Shown: positions 1 through 9,314, numbered from the stretch's first letter. The stretch: 42,008 nt of DNA from Candidatus Nomurabacteria bacterium UBA5155 (GCA_002413705.1 DHXN01000004.1:1-42008), one strand, 5' to 3'. Notes: generated by a model from the sequence alone, not told the origin. Numbers and translations: made by a program.

Positions 1-2
1 TG

Positions 3-3000
3 GTATTATTTTCTGTCGCCATTGTTGTTTCGGGCGCAAAAACAACGCTCGCAGCAGCTCCTGATCTCGACTACAAATATGCCGATTATATAAATAATTT
101 CAGCACATCAAACGATGGTACTACGGTCAGCGGACTCACCGGTGGAACCGTTCAGAATTCAACATCAAACAATGATGCAGTCGGACTCGTATTCAACGTG
201 AACTTGGGGATAAATACTCCCACTACAGGTGACACCATCAAAGCCCACTGGGATCGAGTAGACCAAAGCTATTCAGACACAAACGGCAACTATTTTTTAA
301 TCGAGTTATGTAATAACCAAAGCGCAACCCAGTGTTGGCTCAGTTCAGTACCTTTTATACCCGGCAAAACAAGTACCAATGACAACTATCAAAACCTAAT
401 ATCTCCAAAGGATTCCTCGGGTAACGATGCCGATAGTGAACAGGTCGCTGTAAATGCTTTCACTGCAACAGGGGCTGGAAACACTACCAACCATCTCAAT
501 ATCTATAATCCATCGACAGATACAGTCACCCCTGTTGGGACGATTACCTTAACAAAAGGAGCATCTCTCACTGCTAGTCTCTGGTATTGTGCTACGGGTA
601 CGGGAAAAGGGGCAGCTGCTGACTACACTAAAGCCAGTGCGACAAACTCAACAACATCCGACAAGCAAACAAGGGGGGCGCCGACAGATTTTGGTGGACT
701 TTGCGGAGGTTCTAGTTATTTTCAAATAGGAGCACCTCTTGGTATCACCATTCCAACTGATGCAACAGCTCTGCAACAACAGGTAAATACATCTCAGCAA
801 ACACTCGCAACTCCCGCAAAAGCAACTTCTTCAGATATAAACCTGCCGGTCTGTAACGTCACTCCTGTCGGAGGTGGAACAATTAATGGTTGTATCGCCA
901 TGGTGACCTATTATATTTATCAGGCCACGGCATGGATCGCCGGACTTTTTGGAAACCTGTTTGACTTCTTTATCGGCTATTCGTTAAGCGACGCTTCGTA
1001 CCGATATGCATTTGCAGTGACCGGATGGAAATTAGTAAGAGATATATCGAACATATTCTTTATTATTATAATGGTCTATACCGGTTTTTCTGCGGTATTT
1101 AGCGCAAGCTCTGCGTCAATGAAAAAGGTTGTGCCGCAACTTATTATCAACGCCATACTAATCAACTTCAGTTTGTTTGCAACGCGCGTAGTTATTGATA
1201 TTTCAAACATAACGGCACGCATGTTTTATAGCGAAATGCTCGTCTGCGATCAGTCGACTATGAACAGTAACGGAGGGGTCTGTTCTGCTGCACAGGCAAA
1301 GCGAGGTGAGGGCGGTTACTGGCCATTGTCCGAAAAAATAGTCTCTTCATTCAACCCCCAGCAAATATTCAAGACGAACGTCCTAACTCCGTCGACCGTA
1401 ACAAACAACAGTGTCACGAGTGTCAGCTCGACAAACGTAGGTACGGCTGCCGCAACAAATGAGCGCGACTACGCGGATTACTTCGCCATCGTTTGTCTCA
1501 TCGCATCCTTTATCATGATAGCCGTAAGTATCATGTTCTTTAAGGTGGCGTTTCTTTTCATAGGACGAGTTGTCGGCCTCTACATATGCATGGTCTTTTC
1601 ACCTTTTGCATTTTTGAGTCGAGACATGCCAATGCTGGGTTCAATCCCTCGACTGAAATGGAAGGACTGGACAAAAGAACTGACAAGCTACGCACTGCTT
1701 GGCCCGGTTTTCATATTCTTCCTCTACATCATATATACATTCCTATCAAGTAACTTTGTCCAGCAAATCGGTATCCAAGCAATGGCTTCAAGTGGCTTTT
1801 TTGCAACAGTAATGGCAATAGCAATTCCAATGCTTATTATCTTCTTTTTCATGCAGGCAGCACAAAAGGCTGCTGAAGGCTTATCTGGTGATATAGGAAA
1901 AGCAGTACAAGGTATCGGAAGCACTGTAACTGGACTTGCGGTGGGCGCGGCTACCGGTGGGGCGTCATTCTTGGGCAGTAATACAATTGGGCGTTTGGCC
2001 AACAATGCTGCAAACAGCGAGGGTTTCAAGGACTGGGCATCCAAAAATGGTATTATCGGAAGAACAGCACTAAAATCTATTAACTCAATAGGAAAAAGTA
2101 GTTTTGATGCCCGTAATACAACAATTGGCAAAGGTGCCGCAAAGCAACTCGGCATAAACACCGACCAAAAAGCACTGGGACTTCTTAACCTCGATACTAA
2201 ATCAACAAAAGGAGGATATGAACAGGCTCAGGCTGACAAAATAAAAGGGGCTGAAGAGTATAAAAAGCTTTTCACTACCAAAAGGTCTGACGATGAAATA
2301 AAAGGTTCATATTCACAAAAACAGCTCGCTGTGCGCCAAGCGTATGACACTAAACAGGACAACCTATTGAAAGCCCGATGGATAAGACAGGTAACAAAAG
2401 ACCCATCAGTTGCTGCTGACCCTACAAAATACAACGATACGGCCTGGGCGGCACATAAAAAAGCAAACAAGGACGGTGCGTATGACAAGGAAAAGAACGC
2501 TTATCAGAAAGAAGTTCCACAGCCTCCTGTCTACTACACTGCAACAGAAGCAAATAAGGCTCGCAGCAATTCGTATGCCGAACACAAGGAGAAAAAATCT
2601 GGCGGATCTTTTGCGCAGCAGAATTACTACAACAAGACCGGGCAGCTTGTTGCGAAGAAGGGCGACGTGATGAGAAATCCGTATGCTACGGAGGATTATT
2701 ATGACAAGGACGGTGAGGAAGGCGGTAACAAGCTTGCTAGCAAGGGGGACAAAGTTGCAAGAAAGAATGCCTGGCAGGCAATCGCAGAGGCAAGTGAGGG
2801 TGCGGCAAAAGGTGCCGCTACTGGTGCATTGATCGGTAGTGTGGTTCCTATAGTAGGAACAGCTGCGGGCGCAGTGGTCGGTGGAACGCTTGGGGCTATT
2901 AGGCAGACATTGAGATACAGTGGTGTTACCAACAAGAAGATCGGTGGGGCAATCCGTGCGGAACCGAAAAAGAAAGACAAGATTATTGACGACCTTCTCA

Positions 3001-3095
3001 AAGAAGTTAAGAAAGATGCGGATGCGGCTGCCCCTGCACCAGAAACCCCTCCTGCCGCTGCTGCGGGTGGAACACCGCCGCCAGCAACCCCATAA
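3..3095 (+). CDS. VirB6/TrbL-like polytopic T4SS protein, 5' end outside window
   Basis: The reading frame is open back to the window edge. The residues before the first GTG (198) are a hydrophobic stretch ending in an Ala-rich cleavage-like site, so the true start lies upstream and the signal peptide is cut by the window. A secreted beta-rich domain follows to about 900, then several membrane segments (about 900-1240 and 1480-1860). The long cytoplasm-like tail is rich in Lys, Tyr and Gln and carries a small glycine-rich hydrophobic hairpin near 2795-2910, before a Pro/Ala end. Topology and position ahead of PrgI and VirB4 suggest the inner-membrane channel component (VirB6/TrbL role). Sequence identity to VirB6 is not obvious, so the role is inferred from context. 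Confidence 0.7.
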   Translation, partial: VLFSVAIVVSGAKTTLAAAPDLDYKYADYINNFSTSNDGTTVSGLTGGTVQNSTSNNDAVGLVFNVNLGINTPTTGDTIKAHWDRVDQSYSDTNGNYFLIELCNNQSATQCWLSSVPFIPGKTSTNDNYQNLISPKDSSGNDADSEQVAVNAFTATGAGNTTNHLNIYNPSTDTVTPVGTITLTKGASLTASLWYCATGTGKGAAADYTKASATNSTTSDKQTRGAPTDFGGLCGGSSYFQIGAPLGITIPTDATALQQQVNTSQQTLATPAKATSSDINLPVCNVTPVGGGTINGCIAMVTYYIYQATAWIAGLFGNLFDFFIGYSLSDASYRYAFAVTGWKLVRDISNIFFIIIMVYTGFSAVFSASSASMKKVVPQLIINAILINFSLFATRVVIDISNITARMFYSEMLVCDQSTMNSNGGVCSAAQAKRGEGGYWPLSEKIVSSFNPQQIFKTNVLTPSTVTNNSVTSVSSTNVGTAAATNERDYADYFAIVCLIASFIMIAVSIMFFKVAFLFIGRVVGLYICMVFSPFAFLSRDMPMLGSIPRLKWKDWTKELTSYALLGPVFIFFLYIIYTFLSSNFVQQIGIQAMASSGFFATVMAIAIPMLIIFFFMQAAQKAAEGLSGDIGKAVQGIGSTVTGLAVGAATGGASFLGSNTIGRLANNAANSEGFKDWASKNGIIGRTALKSINSIGKSSFDARNTTIGKGAAKQLGINTDQKALGLLNLDTKSTKGGYEQAQADKIKGAEEYKKLFTTKRSDDEIKGSYSQKQLAVRQAYDTKQDNLLKARWIRQVTKDPSVAADPTKYNDTAWAAHKKANKDGAYDKEKNAYQKEVPQPPVYYTATEANKARSNSYAEHKEKKSGGSFAQQNYYNKTGQLVAKKGDVMRNPYATEDYYDKDGEEGGNKLASKGDKVARKNAWQAIAEASEGAAKGAATGALIGSVVPIVGTAAGAVVGGTLGAIRQTLRYSGVTNKKIGGAIRAEPKKKDKIIDDLLKEVKKDADAAAPAPETPPAAAAGGTPPPATP

Positions 3096-3113
3096 TATTG
3101 AATCCACTAATGC

Positions 3114-3119
3114 TACACT
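3114..3119 (+). promoter_or_regulatory. -10 element TACACT, 6 nt before start codon 3126
   Basis: TACACT, preceded by an extended TGC, ends 6 nt before the ATG. Transcription would start at or next to the start codon. It lies in the short gap after the VirB6-like gene, so it may be an internal promoter of the secretion cluster. Confidence 0.5.
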
Positions 3120-3125
3120 ACAACC

Positions 3126-3728
3126 ATGGATCCTGAATCAACAGCTATTGCACAAGAAACATTTGACCACCTACCAAAAGATATTCAGGAGGTGATATTT
3201 TCTGACGACTACCAAACAATTCTTGAGAACACTGCTAAAGAATTTAATCTTACAATGGAACAAAAAAACAAGCTTGAATTCGAAACAACGATGGTGCTCA
3301 TGGGCGTTAACAAAAGAATTTACTATCCATTCGATCTTGAACTAGATCTTGGCATTGAAGAAGATGTTGCTCAGACTATCAGTAAAGAGGTGAACAGTAC
3401 TGTGTTTGCAACAGTAGAAGAGTCTCTTCAGAAAATAGAGCAGGAGGACATGGGTGACGAAAAAGAACTTGACGCAAAACTTGATTATGAAAAAAGAAGA
3501 CTGGATGCTGAAAATCCAGAGGATAAGCCAGTGGACGCAAACCTCTCATCCCTCGCCGACCGCCTCAAACAAGCATCAATCGCAACACCAGCAAAACGTG
3601 ACTACAGTCTCACTCGCGATGCCGCGCCCGCCAGTATTCCGCAAATCATTTCTCCGACACCGGATGTTTCCGCCACATCTGCGCGTCCAGCTATTGACCC
3701 ATACCACGAATCAATAGACAATGAATAA
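3126..3728 (+). CDS. Conserved-looking hypothetical protein in T4SS cluster
   Basis: Unrecognised protein of 200 residues with no signal peptide or membrane segment. The first 130 residues are acidic and helical (many Glu, Asp, Lys, Leu). The last 60 are Pro/Ala/Ser-rich and probably disordered. It sits 30 nt after the VirB6-like gene and 3 nt before PrgI, so it is very likely co-expressed with the secretion machine. A cytoplasmic accessory role is possible, but nothing in the sequence names a function. Confidence 0.75.
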   Translation: MDPESTAIAQETFDHLPKDIQEVIFSDDYQTILENTAKEFNLTMEQKNKLEFETTMVLMGVNKRIYYPFDLELDLGIEEDVAQTISKEVNSTVFATVEESLQKIEQEDMGDEKELDAKLDYEKRRLDAENPEDKPVDANLSSLADRLKQASIATPAKRDYSLTRDAAPASIPQIISPTPDVSATSARPAIDPYHESIDNE

Positions 3729-3731
3729 GTA

Positions 3732-4130
3732 ATGCAATTCAAAGTTCCACAATTTATTGATATTGAAGACAAAGTTTTCGGACCGCTGACATTCAAACAG
3801 TTTGTGTATCTTGCCGGGGGAGCAGGGTTTGGCTATTTGTCATTTCGTTTCTTGCCGATTATCATCGCGCTATTTGTTGGACCAGTGGTCATTGCTTTTG
3901 CGCTAGCGTTGGCATTTATGAAATACAATGAGAAACCATTTATTCATGTCGTAGAATCATTTATTAAATTCTACAGTCGTTCTCGTCTCTATCTCTGGCA
4001 CAAACAAGCGCCAAATCCCAATCAGCCGCCGGAACTGCACAGCATGATGCCAAACAATCGTGCTACACTACCAGGGAGTAAGCTCAACACACTGTCGTGG
4101 AGCTTAGACGTCATTGATCCTAAAAAATAA
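3732..4130 (+). CDS. PrgI family membrane protein of T4SS
   Basis: The 132-residue protein has the PrgI layout. A short amphipathic start (QFKVPQFIDIEDKVFGPLT) leads into a tight hairpin of two membrane helices (about residues 22-65), then a basic segment ending YLWHK. PrgI proteins precede VirB4-type ATPases in conjugation and CPR secretion clusters, and the next two genes here are VirB4-related. The start codon is 3 nt after the previous stop and the stop is 2 nt before the next start, so translation is probably coupled. The C-terminal tail after residue 95 is Pro/Asn-rich. Confidence 0.85.
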   Translation: MQFKVPQFIDIEDKVFGPLTFKQFVYLAGGAGFGYLSFRFLPIIIALFVGPVVIAFALALAFMKYNEKPFIHVVESFIKFYSRSRLYLWHKQAPNPNQPPELHSMMPNNRATLPGSKLNTLSWSLDVIDPKK

Positions 4131-4132
4131 TT

Positions 4133-4780
4133 ATGGCAACTATCGGCACTCCTGCACAACAATTTGTTCCAGTACAAGAAGTACGCGACGGTATCGTGGT
4201 GATGAAAGACGGCACACTGTGCACTGTTGTGCTTGTTTCTTCCATCAACCTGAGCTTGAAATCATACGATGAACAGAAGGCAACACTGGAACAATTTCAA
4301 AACTTTTTAAATACGATTGATTTTCCCATTCAAATCGTCGTGCAATCACGCCGTTATGATATTCGACCGTATATTTTGACACTTGAAAACCGCCTCAAAC
4401 AACAAACCGAGCAACTGCTGCAAGTACAAACACGTGAGTACATTCAGTTTATTCAAACTTTTACTGATCAGGTAAATATTATGCGCAAATCATTTTTTGT
4501 GGTCATTCCTTATATCCCGCCAGTTTTGGCGCAAAAGGGAGGCATCGCTCGAATATTTTCTTTCTTGAAGAAAACTCCGAGCGGAGGAGAGACGGTCAGC
4601 GACTTTGAAGAGGAGCGCACACAACTCGAAGAACGTGTCAGTGTGGTAGATCAAGGACTAAGTCGCGTCGGACTTCGCCTGGTACAACTCGGCACACAAG
4701 AGGTGATTGAGGTGTTGTATAAAACATTTAACCCCGGTGAATCAACCACTCAAGCCGCGCCAGTGTCCTCAAACGGATAG
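4133..4780 (+). CDS. VirB4 N-terminal/TraC-like domain protein
   Basis: 215 residues. It starts with a short beta segment (VQEVRDGIVVMKDGTLCTVVLV) and an alpha/beta region including the pattern QIVVQSRRYDI, typical of the N-terminal domain of VirB4/TraC ATPases, but it has no Walker motifs. A hydrophobic stretch (KSFFVVIPYIPPV) and a helical C-terminus follow. The ATPase is encoded by the next gene, so the VirB4 function appears split between two polypeptides, or this is a dedicated partner. The gene begins 2 nt after PrgI. Assignment rests on position and fold-like pattern. Confidence 0.7.
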   Translation: MATIGTPAQQFVPVQEVRDGIVVMKDGTLCTVVLVSSINLSLKSYDEQKATLEQFQNFLNTIDFPIQIVVQSRRYDIRPYILTLENRLKQQTEQLLQVQTREYIQFIQTFTDQVNIMRKSFFVVIPYIPPVLAQKGGIARIFSFLKKTPSGGETVSDFEEERTQLEERVSVVDQGLSRVGLRLVQLGTQEVIEVLYKTFNPGESTTQAAPVSSNG

Positions 4781-4800
4781 GCAATAGCAAAATATCCTTG

Positions 4801-4806
4801 TATACT
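4801..4806 (+). promoter_or_regulatory. -10 element TATACT upstream of virB4
   Basis: A consensus-like TATACT lies in the 36-nt gap before the VirB4 gene, 10 nt from its ATG at 4817. Predicted transcripts would have a leader of only a few nucleotides. The same TATACTAT core occurs before the gene at 6671. Confidence 0.5.
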
Positions 4807-4816
4807 ATTGACATAC

Positions 4817-6649
4817 ATGGCATTGCTTGACTCTTACTCAACAAAAAAATCAGCATCGGGAAATAACAGTTTGCTTCCGATCTCACCAAATGATGTTCAG
4901 GAATGGGCATCGATGGAACTTGCGGACAAAATCGCTCCTTCTGCTATCGAAATCACCCCGAAATCCATGCGCATCGGCGATAAAATCGTGCGCACTTTTT
5001 TCGTCATCTCATATCCTCGCTATCTCAGTGACAACTGGCTGACACCGATCATCAACCTCGATAAGATTTTTGACATTGCGATCTACATCAACCCGATCGA
5101 AACTTCTGAACTTTTGAAGCACTTTCAAAAGAAAATTGCCGAGGTGGAAAGTCAGATCATTGTGCGTCAACAAAAGGGTTTGGTGCGCGACCCAATGCTT
5201 GATACTGCCCGCGAAGACTTGGAGGAGTTGCGCGACAATCTAACACAAGCGCAGGAAAAAATGTTTGATGTTGGCATGTATATCACTATCTATGCTGATA
5301 CCGATACTGATTTGTTTCGTGCCGAAAGCGAAATCAAGTCACTGTTGGAATCAAAACTTATTTATATCAAACCGACACTGTTCCAAGAAGAAGACGGGTT
5401 TAAAACCGTTGCGCCGCTTGGTACTGATAAACTGCAAGTGACACAGAAGCTGAACTCTGAACCGATTTCAAGTATGTTTCCATTTGTTTCATTTGATCTG
5501 ACCAGCGAGACTGGTATTTTGTACGGCGTGAATCGCCACAATTCCAGCTTGGTGATCTTTGACCGCTTCAGTTTGGAAAACTACAACTCGATCATCTTCG
5601 CCAAGTCCGGTGCTGGTAAAAGTTACGCGACCAAGCTCGAAATTATCCGCACACTGATGTTTGATTGCGATGTCATCGTCATCGACCCGGAGCGAGAATA
5701 TGAATACCTGGCTGAAGCAATTGGCGGACGTTATTTTAATATTTCACTTTCTTCCGATCACCACATCAACCCGTTTGATTTGCCGATTCCTCGCGAAGAC
5801 GAAGCGTCTGCCGATGTGTTGCGTAGTAATATCATCAATCTGGTTGGGCTGTTTCGCATCATGCTTGGCGGACTGACTCCGGAAGAAGACTCTGTGATCG
5901 ATCGCGCTATCACCGAAACATATTCACTGAAAGACATCACCGCCGATTCTGATTTCTCAACAATTGAACCGCCGTTGCTTTCAGATTTTGAAATGGTGCT
6001 GACCGGTATGGAGGGCACTGACTCTATTTTGCAACGTCTGACCAAATACACTCACGGCTCATGGGCGAGTTTTATCAACCAGCCGACCAATGTGGATATC
6101 AATAAAAAGTTTGTCGTGTTCTCAGTGCGCGATATGGAGGACGATTTGAAACCGGCTGCGATGTATATCGTGACACACTTTATTTGGAATGCAGTGCGCA
6201 AGGAACTCAAAAAACGATTACTCGTTGTCGATGAGGCGTGGTGGATGATGAAGTCAGATGACACGGCGTCGTTTTTGTACTCTATCGCCAAGCGCGGCCG
6301 TAAATACTATCTCGGTCTTTGCACCATCACGCAAGACGTCGGTGACTTCATGAAAAGTCCGTATGGCGTGCCGATCATTACCAACTCTTCTATCCAACTG
6401 CTGCTCAAACAATCTCCATCAACCATGGATGTATTGCAAAAAACATTCAACCTGACTGATGAAGAAAAATACCTGCTGCTTGAGTCAGGAGTGGGGGAAG
6501 GTATTTTCTTTGCCGGGCTGAAACATGTGGCAATCAAAATCATCGCATCATACACTGAGGATCAAATCATCACATCCGATCCATCACAGGTGATTTCAAT
6601 CAAAAAAGCCAAGCAAGAGTTGGCGGAAGGGCGCGCGCAGAACGGATAG
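4817..6649 (+). CDS. virB4: VirB4-like type IV secretion ATPase
   Basis: 610-residue ATPase that would power assembly or substrate transfer of a type IV secretion-like machine at the cytoplasmic membrane. Walker A (AKSGAGKS) is at about residue 261 and Walker B (LLVVDEAWWMM) at about 468, followed by the RGRKYYLGLCTITQD region found in VirB4/TraC proteins. The start chosen is ATG 4817. The TTG at 4808 would lie 1 nt after the -10 element. The N-terminal region is shorter than in classical VirB4 of about 800 residues, and the missing part may be the preceding gene. No VirD4 coupling protein or relaxase is visible, so conjugation is not indicated. Confidence 0.92.
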   Translation: MALLDSYSTKKSASGNNSLLPISPNDVQEWASMELADKIAPSAIEITPKSMRIGDKIVRTFFVISYPRYLSDNWLTPIINLDKIFDIAIYINPIETSELLKHFQKKIAEVESQIIVRQQKGLVRDPMLDTAREDLEELRDNLTQAQEKMFDVGMYITIYADTDTDLFRAESEIKSLLESKLIYIKPTLFQEEDGFKTVAPLGTDKLQVTQKLNSEPISSMFPFVSFDLTSETGILYGVNRHNSSLVIFDRFSLENYNSIIFAKSGAGKSYATKLEIIRTLMFDCDVIVIDPEREYEYLAEAIGGRYFNISLSSDHHINPFDLPIPREDEASADVLRSNIINLVGLFRIMLGGLTPEEDSVIDRAITETYSLKDITADSDFSTIEPPLLSDFEMVLTGMEGTDSILQRLTKYTHGSWASFINQPTNVDINKKFVVFSVRDMEDDLKPAAMYIVTHFIWNAVRKELKKRLLVVDEAWWMMKSDDTASFLYSIAKRGRKYYLGLCTITQDVGDFMKSPYGVPIITNSSIQLLLKQSPSTMDVLQKTFNLTDEEKYLLLESGVGEGIFFAGLKHVAIKIIASYTEDQIITSDPSQVISIKKAKQELAEGRAQNG

Positions 6650-6654
6650 TGTTG

Positions 6655-6660
6655 TATACT
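6655..6660 (+). promoter_or_regulatory. -10 element TATACT before gene 6671
   Basis: TATACT immediately after the virB4 stop, 10 nt before the next ATG. Context and spacing copy the element before virB4. Confidence 0.45.
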
Positions 6661-6670
6661 ATACGTACAA

Positions 6671-7633
6671 ATGAAACGGATATTTTTCATCACTATAGCT
6701 ATGCTTTTTATGGTATGTGTTGTCACTTTCTCAGCGCATGCACAACTTGCGACCGCTGATCTCAGTCTTTCAACCATTCCAATCAATCCTCAACCGTTGC
6801 AAAATGTGCAAATTCGTTTGAACAGCAACGGTTTTGATTTGACTCAAGCCAGTATTGTCTGGGTATACAACGGTGCGACCGTTGCTTCTGGTATCGGAAA
6901 AACAATGATTACAGTGGTTGCTCCGGCCAACGGCCGAGTTGGCACTATTTCAGCCACAGCCAACGGTAGCGACTTTTCAGCAACAACAGCGACACTGATA
7001 TTGCGTCCTGCCAGTGTGGATGTGCTTTGGGAGGGAGCCGATAGCTACACCCCACCGTTTTATAAAGGTCGGGCACTACCGGCAAACAACGGCCTGATTC
7101 GCGTCGTGGCCATACCAACAATCAGCGCACCTCGCGGTTTGACCTATACTTGGCAAGAAAATGATTCTGCGTTGCCTGATGCTTCCGGCTATGAAAAATC
7201 AAGTCTGGTATTTAGAAATCAAACACTGAATACAAGTGAGGATATTACCCTTTCTGTGAGCAGTAGCCTGTTTAGTGGGGCGGGAGAGATCAATATTACC
7301 CCAGTGAGACCAAACCTGCTGGCGTATTTCAACACAAACGGATATATCGACTATGCCAATGGGTCAAGCAGTCTTTTGAACACTTCAGGCAACGGTGCAA
7401 TCATTCATTTCGAGCCGTTCTATTTTTCTCTGACAACAACCAGTATTTCGAATGATCTAACATTTTCTTACACTGACAACAATAATAACAATATTGAGAC
7501 CGGCGACTCCCAAAATGAGGTTCGCCTCTCACGACCTGACGGCGGGGGACAGTCGCAATTTACTGCATTTGCAACTACCAGTTCATACAGTCTACAAAAT
7601 GCAACCAGACTCTTTTCGATCAGCTTCAATTAA
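6671..7633 (+). CDS. Secreted Ig-like protein of the T4SS cluster
   Basis: 320 residues with a clear signal peptide (MKRIFFITIAMLFMVCVVTF, cleavage after SAHA). The rest is beta-rich, with Ser, Thr and Asn abundant: an Ig-like segment around residues 25-120 and a second around 120-215. No C-terminal membrane helix is seen, so it should be released or held by partners outside the membrane. It lies between virB4 and the pilin/peptidase gene with 20-nt gaps, suggesting an extracellular part of the same machine. The family is not recognised. Confidence 0.75.
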   Translation: MKRIFFITIAMLFMVCVVTFSAHAQLATADLSLSTIPINPQPLQNVQIRLNSNGFDLTQASIVWVYNGATVASGIGKTMITVVAPANGRVGTISATANGSDFSATTATLILRPASVDVLWEGADSYTPPFYKGRALPANNGLIRVVAIPTISAPRGLTYTWQENDSALPDASGYEKSSLVFRNQTLNTSEDITLSVSSSLFSGAGEINITPVRPNLLAYFNTNGYIDYANGSSSLLNTSGNGAIIHFEPFYFSLTTTSISNDLTFSYTDNNNNNIETGDSQNEVRLSRPDGGGQSQFTAFATTSSYSLQNATRLFSISFN

Positions 7634-7642
7634 TATTCATGG

Positions 7643-7648
7643 TAAACT
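7643..7648 (+). promoter_or_regulatory. -10 element TAAACT, 6 nt before start 7655
   Basis: TAAACT followed by six bases and the ATG of the pilin/peptidase fusion gene. Predicts a leaderless transcript. Confidence 0.5.
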
Positions 7649-7654
7649 AGTAGT

Positions 7655-9292
7655 ATGAAAAAACTCCTGTGGCTTGCAACCTTGTTTGGATTTATTTTTA
7701 TATTTCACCAACGTGTATCGTCAGCACCTGCGCAAACATACACTTTTCCAAACAACTATCCTGCGACTATCAGCATTACCTCTGCAACGTCGGTCACTGG
7801 TCAAGTAACATTGCCATATACCGCTGGTAAATCATATGCAGCGAATGTGTGCGTTGTTGTTGACCCTTCATCTTTATGTAATTCAACAAATCTATTTTCT
7901 AAAGCTTCTGCACCATACGGAAAAGCAGATACTGTATCATTTACTTTAAATAAACTTGATCCAACTAAGCCATATTTTCTTGTTATTCAATCAGTTGGAA
8001 ACAATGTTGTCAGAGAGTTTTTTACAGGCAATCAACAATTCACTAGTACGCCAATAGCAACTAGTTCAAAAAGTAGTAGCGGTAACAGTGTTGTAGTAAA
8101 GACCAATATGAGTCCGTCCATATATCCTTACTATCGAGAACTATCTGCTTCACTTGTATATTCAACTTCAAGTGATCTTAGTAATCCTATTGCAGGTGGA
8201 GCGATTCCTGGTAGACAAGAGTCAGACCCGAATAGCAGTACAGGTATCAATACCACCGACAGTCCGGGTTCTTTTTTTTGGACGCTCAATGCACAACCGA
8301 GTACGCTTTATTATTTTCAAGTAACAATTAAATCAGGTTTAGGTGCGACAATCAGTAGTGCTATTGATACTGTAAATGGCTCAGATGGTGTCACTATTGC
8401 TCCGGGTAGCGTAGCTGCTGCAGCGGATTTAAATAAAAGAAGTTATACATTACTCTCAGGTTTTCCAAACTTCACCTCACTTCCTGATCCAGATCTCTGT
8501 GCGCAGGAGCGTGCAGCAGGACAGATAGTACAGTTTTGTGATATTAACGACGTATTGAATTACTTTTTGAAATTAATGGTTGGTATTACAGGTGTAGTAC
8601 TAGTATTCCGATTGATGTACGAAGGGTACGTCATCATGACCACAGATGTGCCTTTCTTAGGAGCGTCGTCAAAAAATGCCTTCTTTACTGCTTTGGGCGG
8701 ACTACTGCTTGCACTGTGTTCATATATTATTTTAAATACTATCAATCCGAAATTGGTGAGTGAGAGCATAAATGTGCAACAATTAAGTATCGGGGTAACA
8801 GCTCCTGATACTGACCAAACACCAATCACTCAAGATACTGGTGCGCCAACAGGACCATCTGGCGCGTGTACGGCTGGTATAACCACTGTTACTGTTCAAA
8901 AATCAACATTTCATGTTTGTAGCAGCTATACATCAGCTGGTGTTGTTATTCCTGTTGCCGCTAATTTAAGAACTATGCTTACATCTGCATATAATGCTGG
9001 TATTACACTACAAGGTGGCGGATATAGATCAGCTGCTTCTCAAACGGCATTACGTAAACAAAATTGTAATGGAGATACCACCAACTCTGCTGCGGCGTGT
9101 ACTCCTCCAACCGCACCAGTTGGTCACTCAAACCACGAAAGTGGACTTGCATTTGATTTTACTTGTAATGGTGGCGGGACAATTAAATCTCAAAGTAATA
9201 CTTGTTTCCAGTGGTTGCGAGCTAATGCCGCTACGTATAAATTTTATAATTTTCAAGCAGAACCGTGGCACTGGTCATGGAACGGGCACTAA
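7655..9292 (+). CDS. VirB2-like membrane domain fused to VanY-type D,D-carboxypeptidase
   Basis: 545 residues in three parts. A signal peptide (ending near VSSAPA) leads into Fn3-like beta domains to about residue 270. Two membrane helices at about 298-365 have a loop containing DVPFLGASSKNAFF, resembling the two-helix core of VirB2/TrbC-type pilins. After a Thr/Pro linker the C-terminal 130 residues carry the M15B peptidase signatures: GHSNHESGLAFDF (zinc His and Asp) and EPWHWSW (catalytic Glu and zinc His). It should trim peptidoglycan stem peptides outside the membrane, perhaps opening the wall for the secretion machine as VirB1-type hydrolases do. Part of the gene looks more AT-rich than its neighbours. 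Pilin identity is inferred; the peptidase motifs are clear. Confidence 0.85.
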   Translation: MKKLLWLATLFGFIFIFHQRVSSAPAQTYTFPNNYPATISITSATSVTGQVTLPYTAGKSYAANVCVVVDPSSLCNSTNLFSKASAPYGKADTVSFTLNKLDPTKPYFLVIQSVGNNVVREFFTGNQQFTSTPIATSSKSSSGNSVVVKTNMSPSIYPYYRELSASLVYSTSSDLSNPIAGGAIPGRQESDPNSSTGINTTDSPGSFFWTLNAQPSTLYYFQVTIKSGLGATISSAIDTVNGSDGVTIAPGSVAAAADLNKRSYTLLSGFPNFTSLPDPDLCAQERAAGQIVQFCDINDVLNYFLKLMVGITGVVLVFRLMYEGYVIMTTDVPFLGASSKNAFFTALGGLLLALCSYIILNTINPKLVSESINVQQLSIGVTAPDTDQTPITQDTGAPTGPSGACTAGITTVTVQKSTFHVCSSYTSAGVVIPVAANLRTMLTSAYNAGITLQGGGYRSAASQTALRKQNCNGDTTNSAAACTPPTAPVGHSNHESGLAFDFTCNGGGTIKSQSNTCFQWLRANAATYKFYNFQAEPWHWSWNGH

Positions 9293-9308
9293 TAATCTTT
9301 TGATATAG

Positions 9309-9314
9309 TACAAT
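9309..9314 (+). promoter_or_regulatory. -10 element TACAAT, 6 nt before start 9321
   Basis: TACAAT (with an overlapping TATAGT just upstream) ends 6 nt before the ATG of the propeller protein. Confidence 0.5.

Noticed and set aside
2406..3107. Long minus-strand frames inside the VirB6-like gene
   Set aside because: Cys/Arg-rich products without a coherent fold, fully inside a convincing plus-strand gene; antisense shadows.
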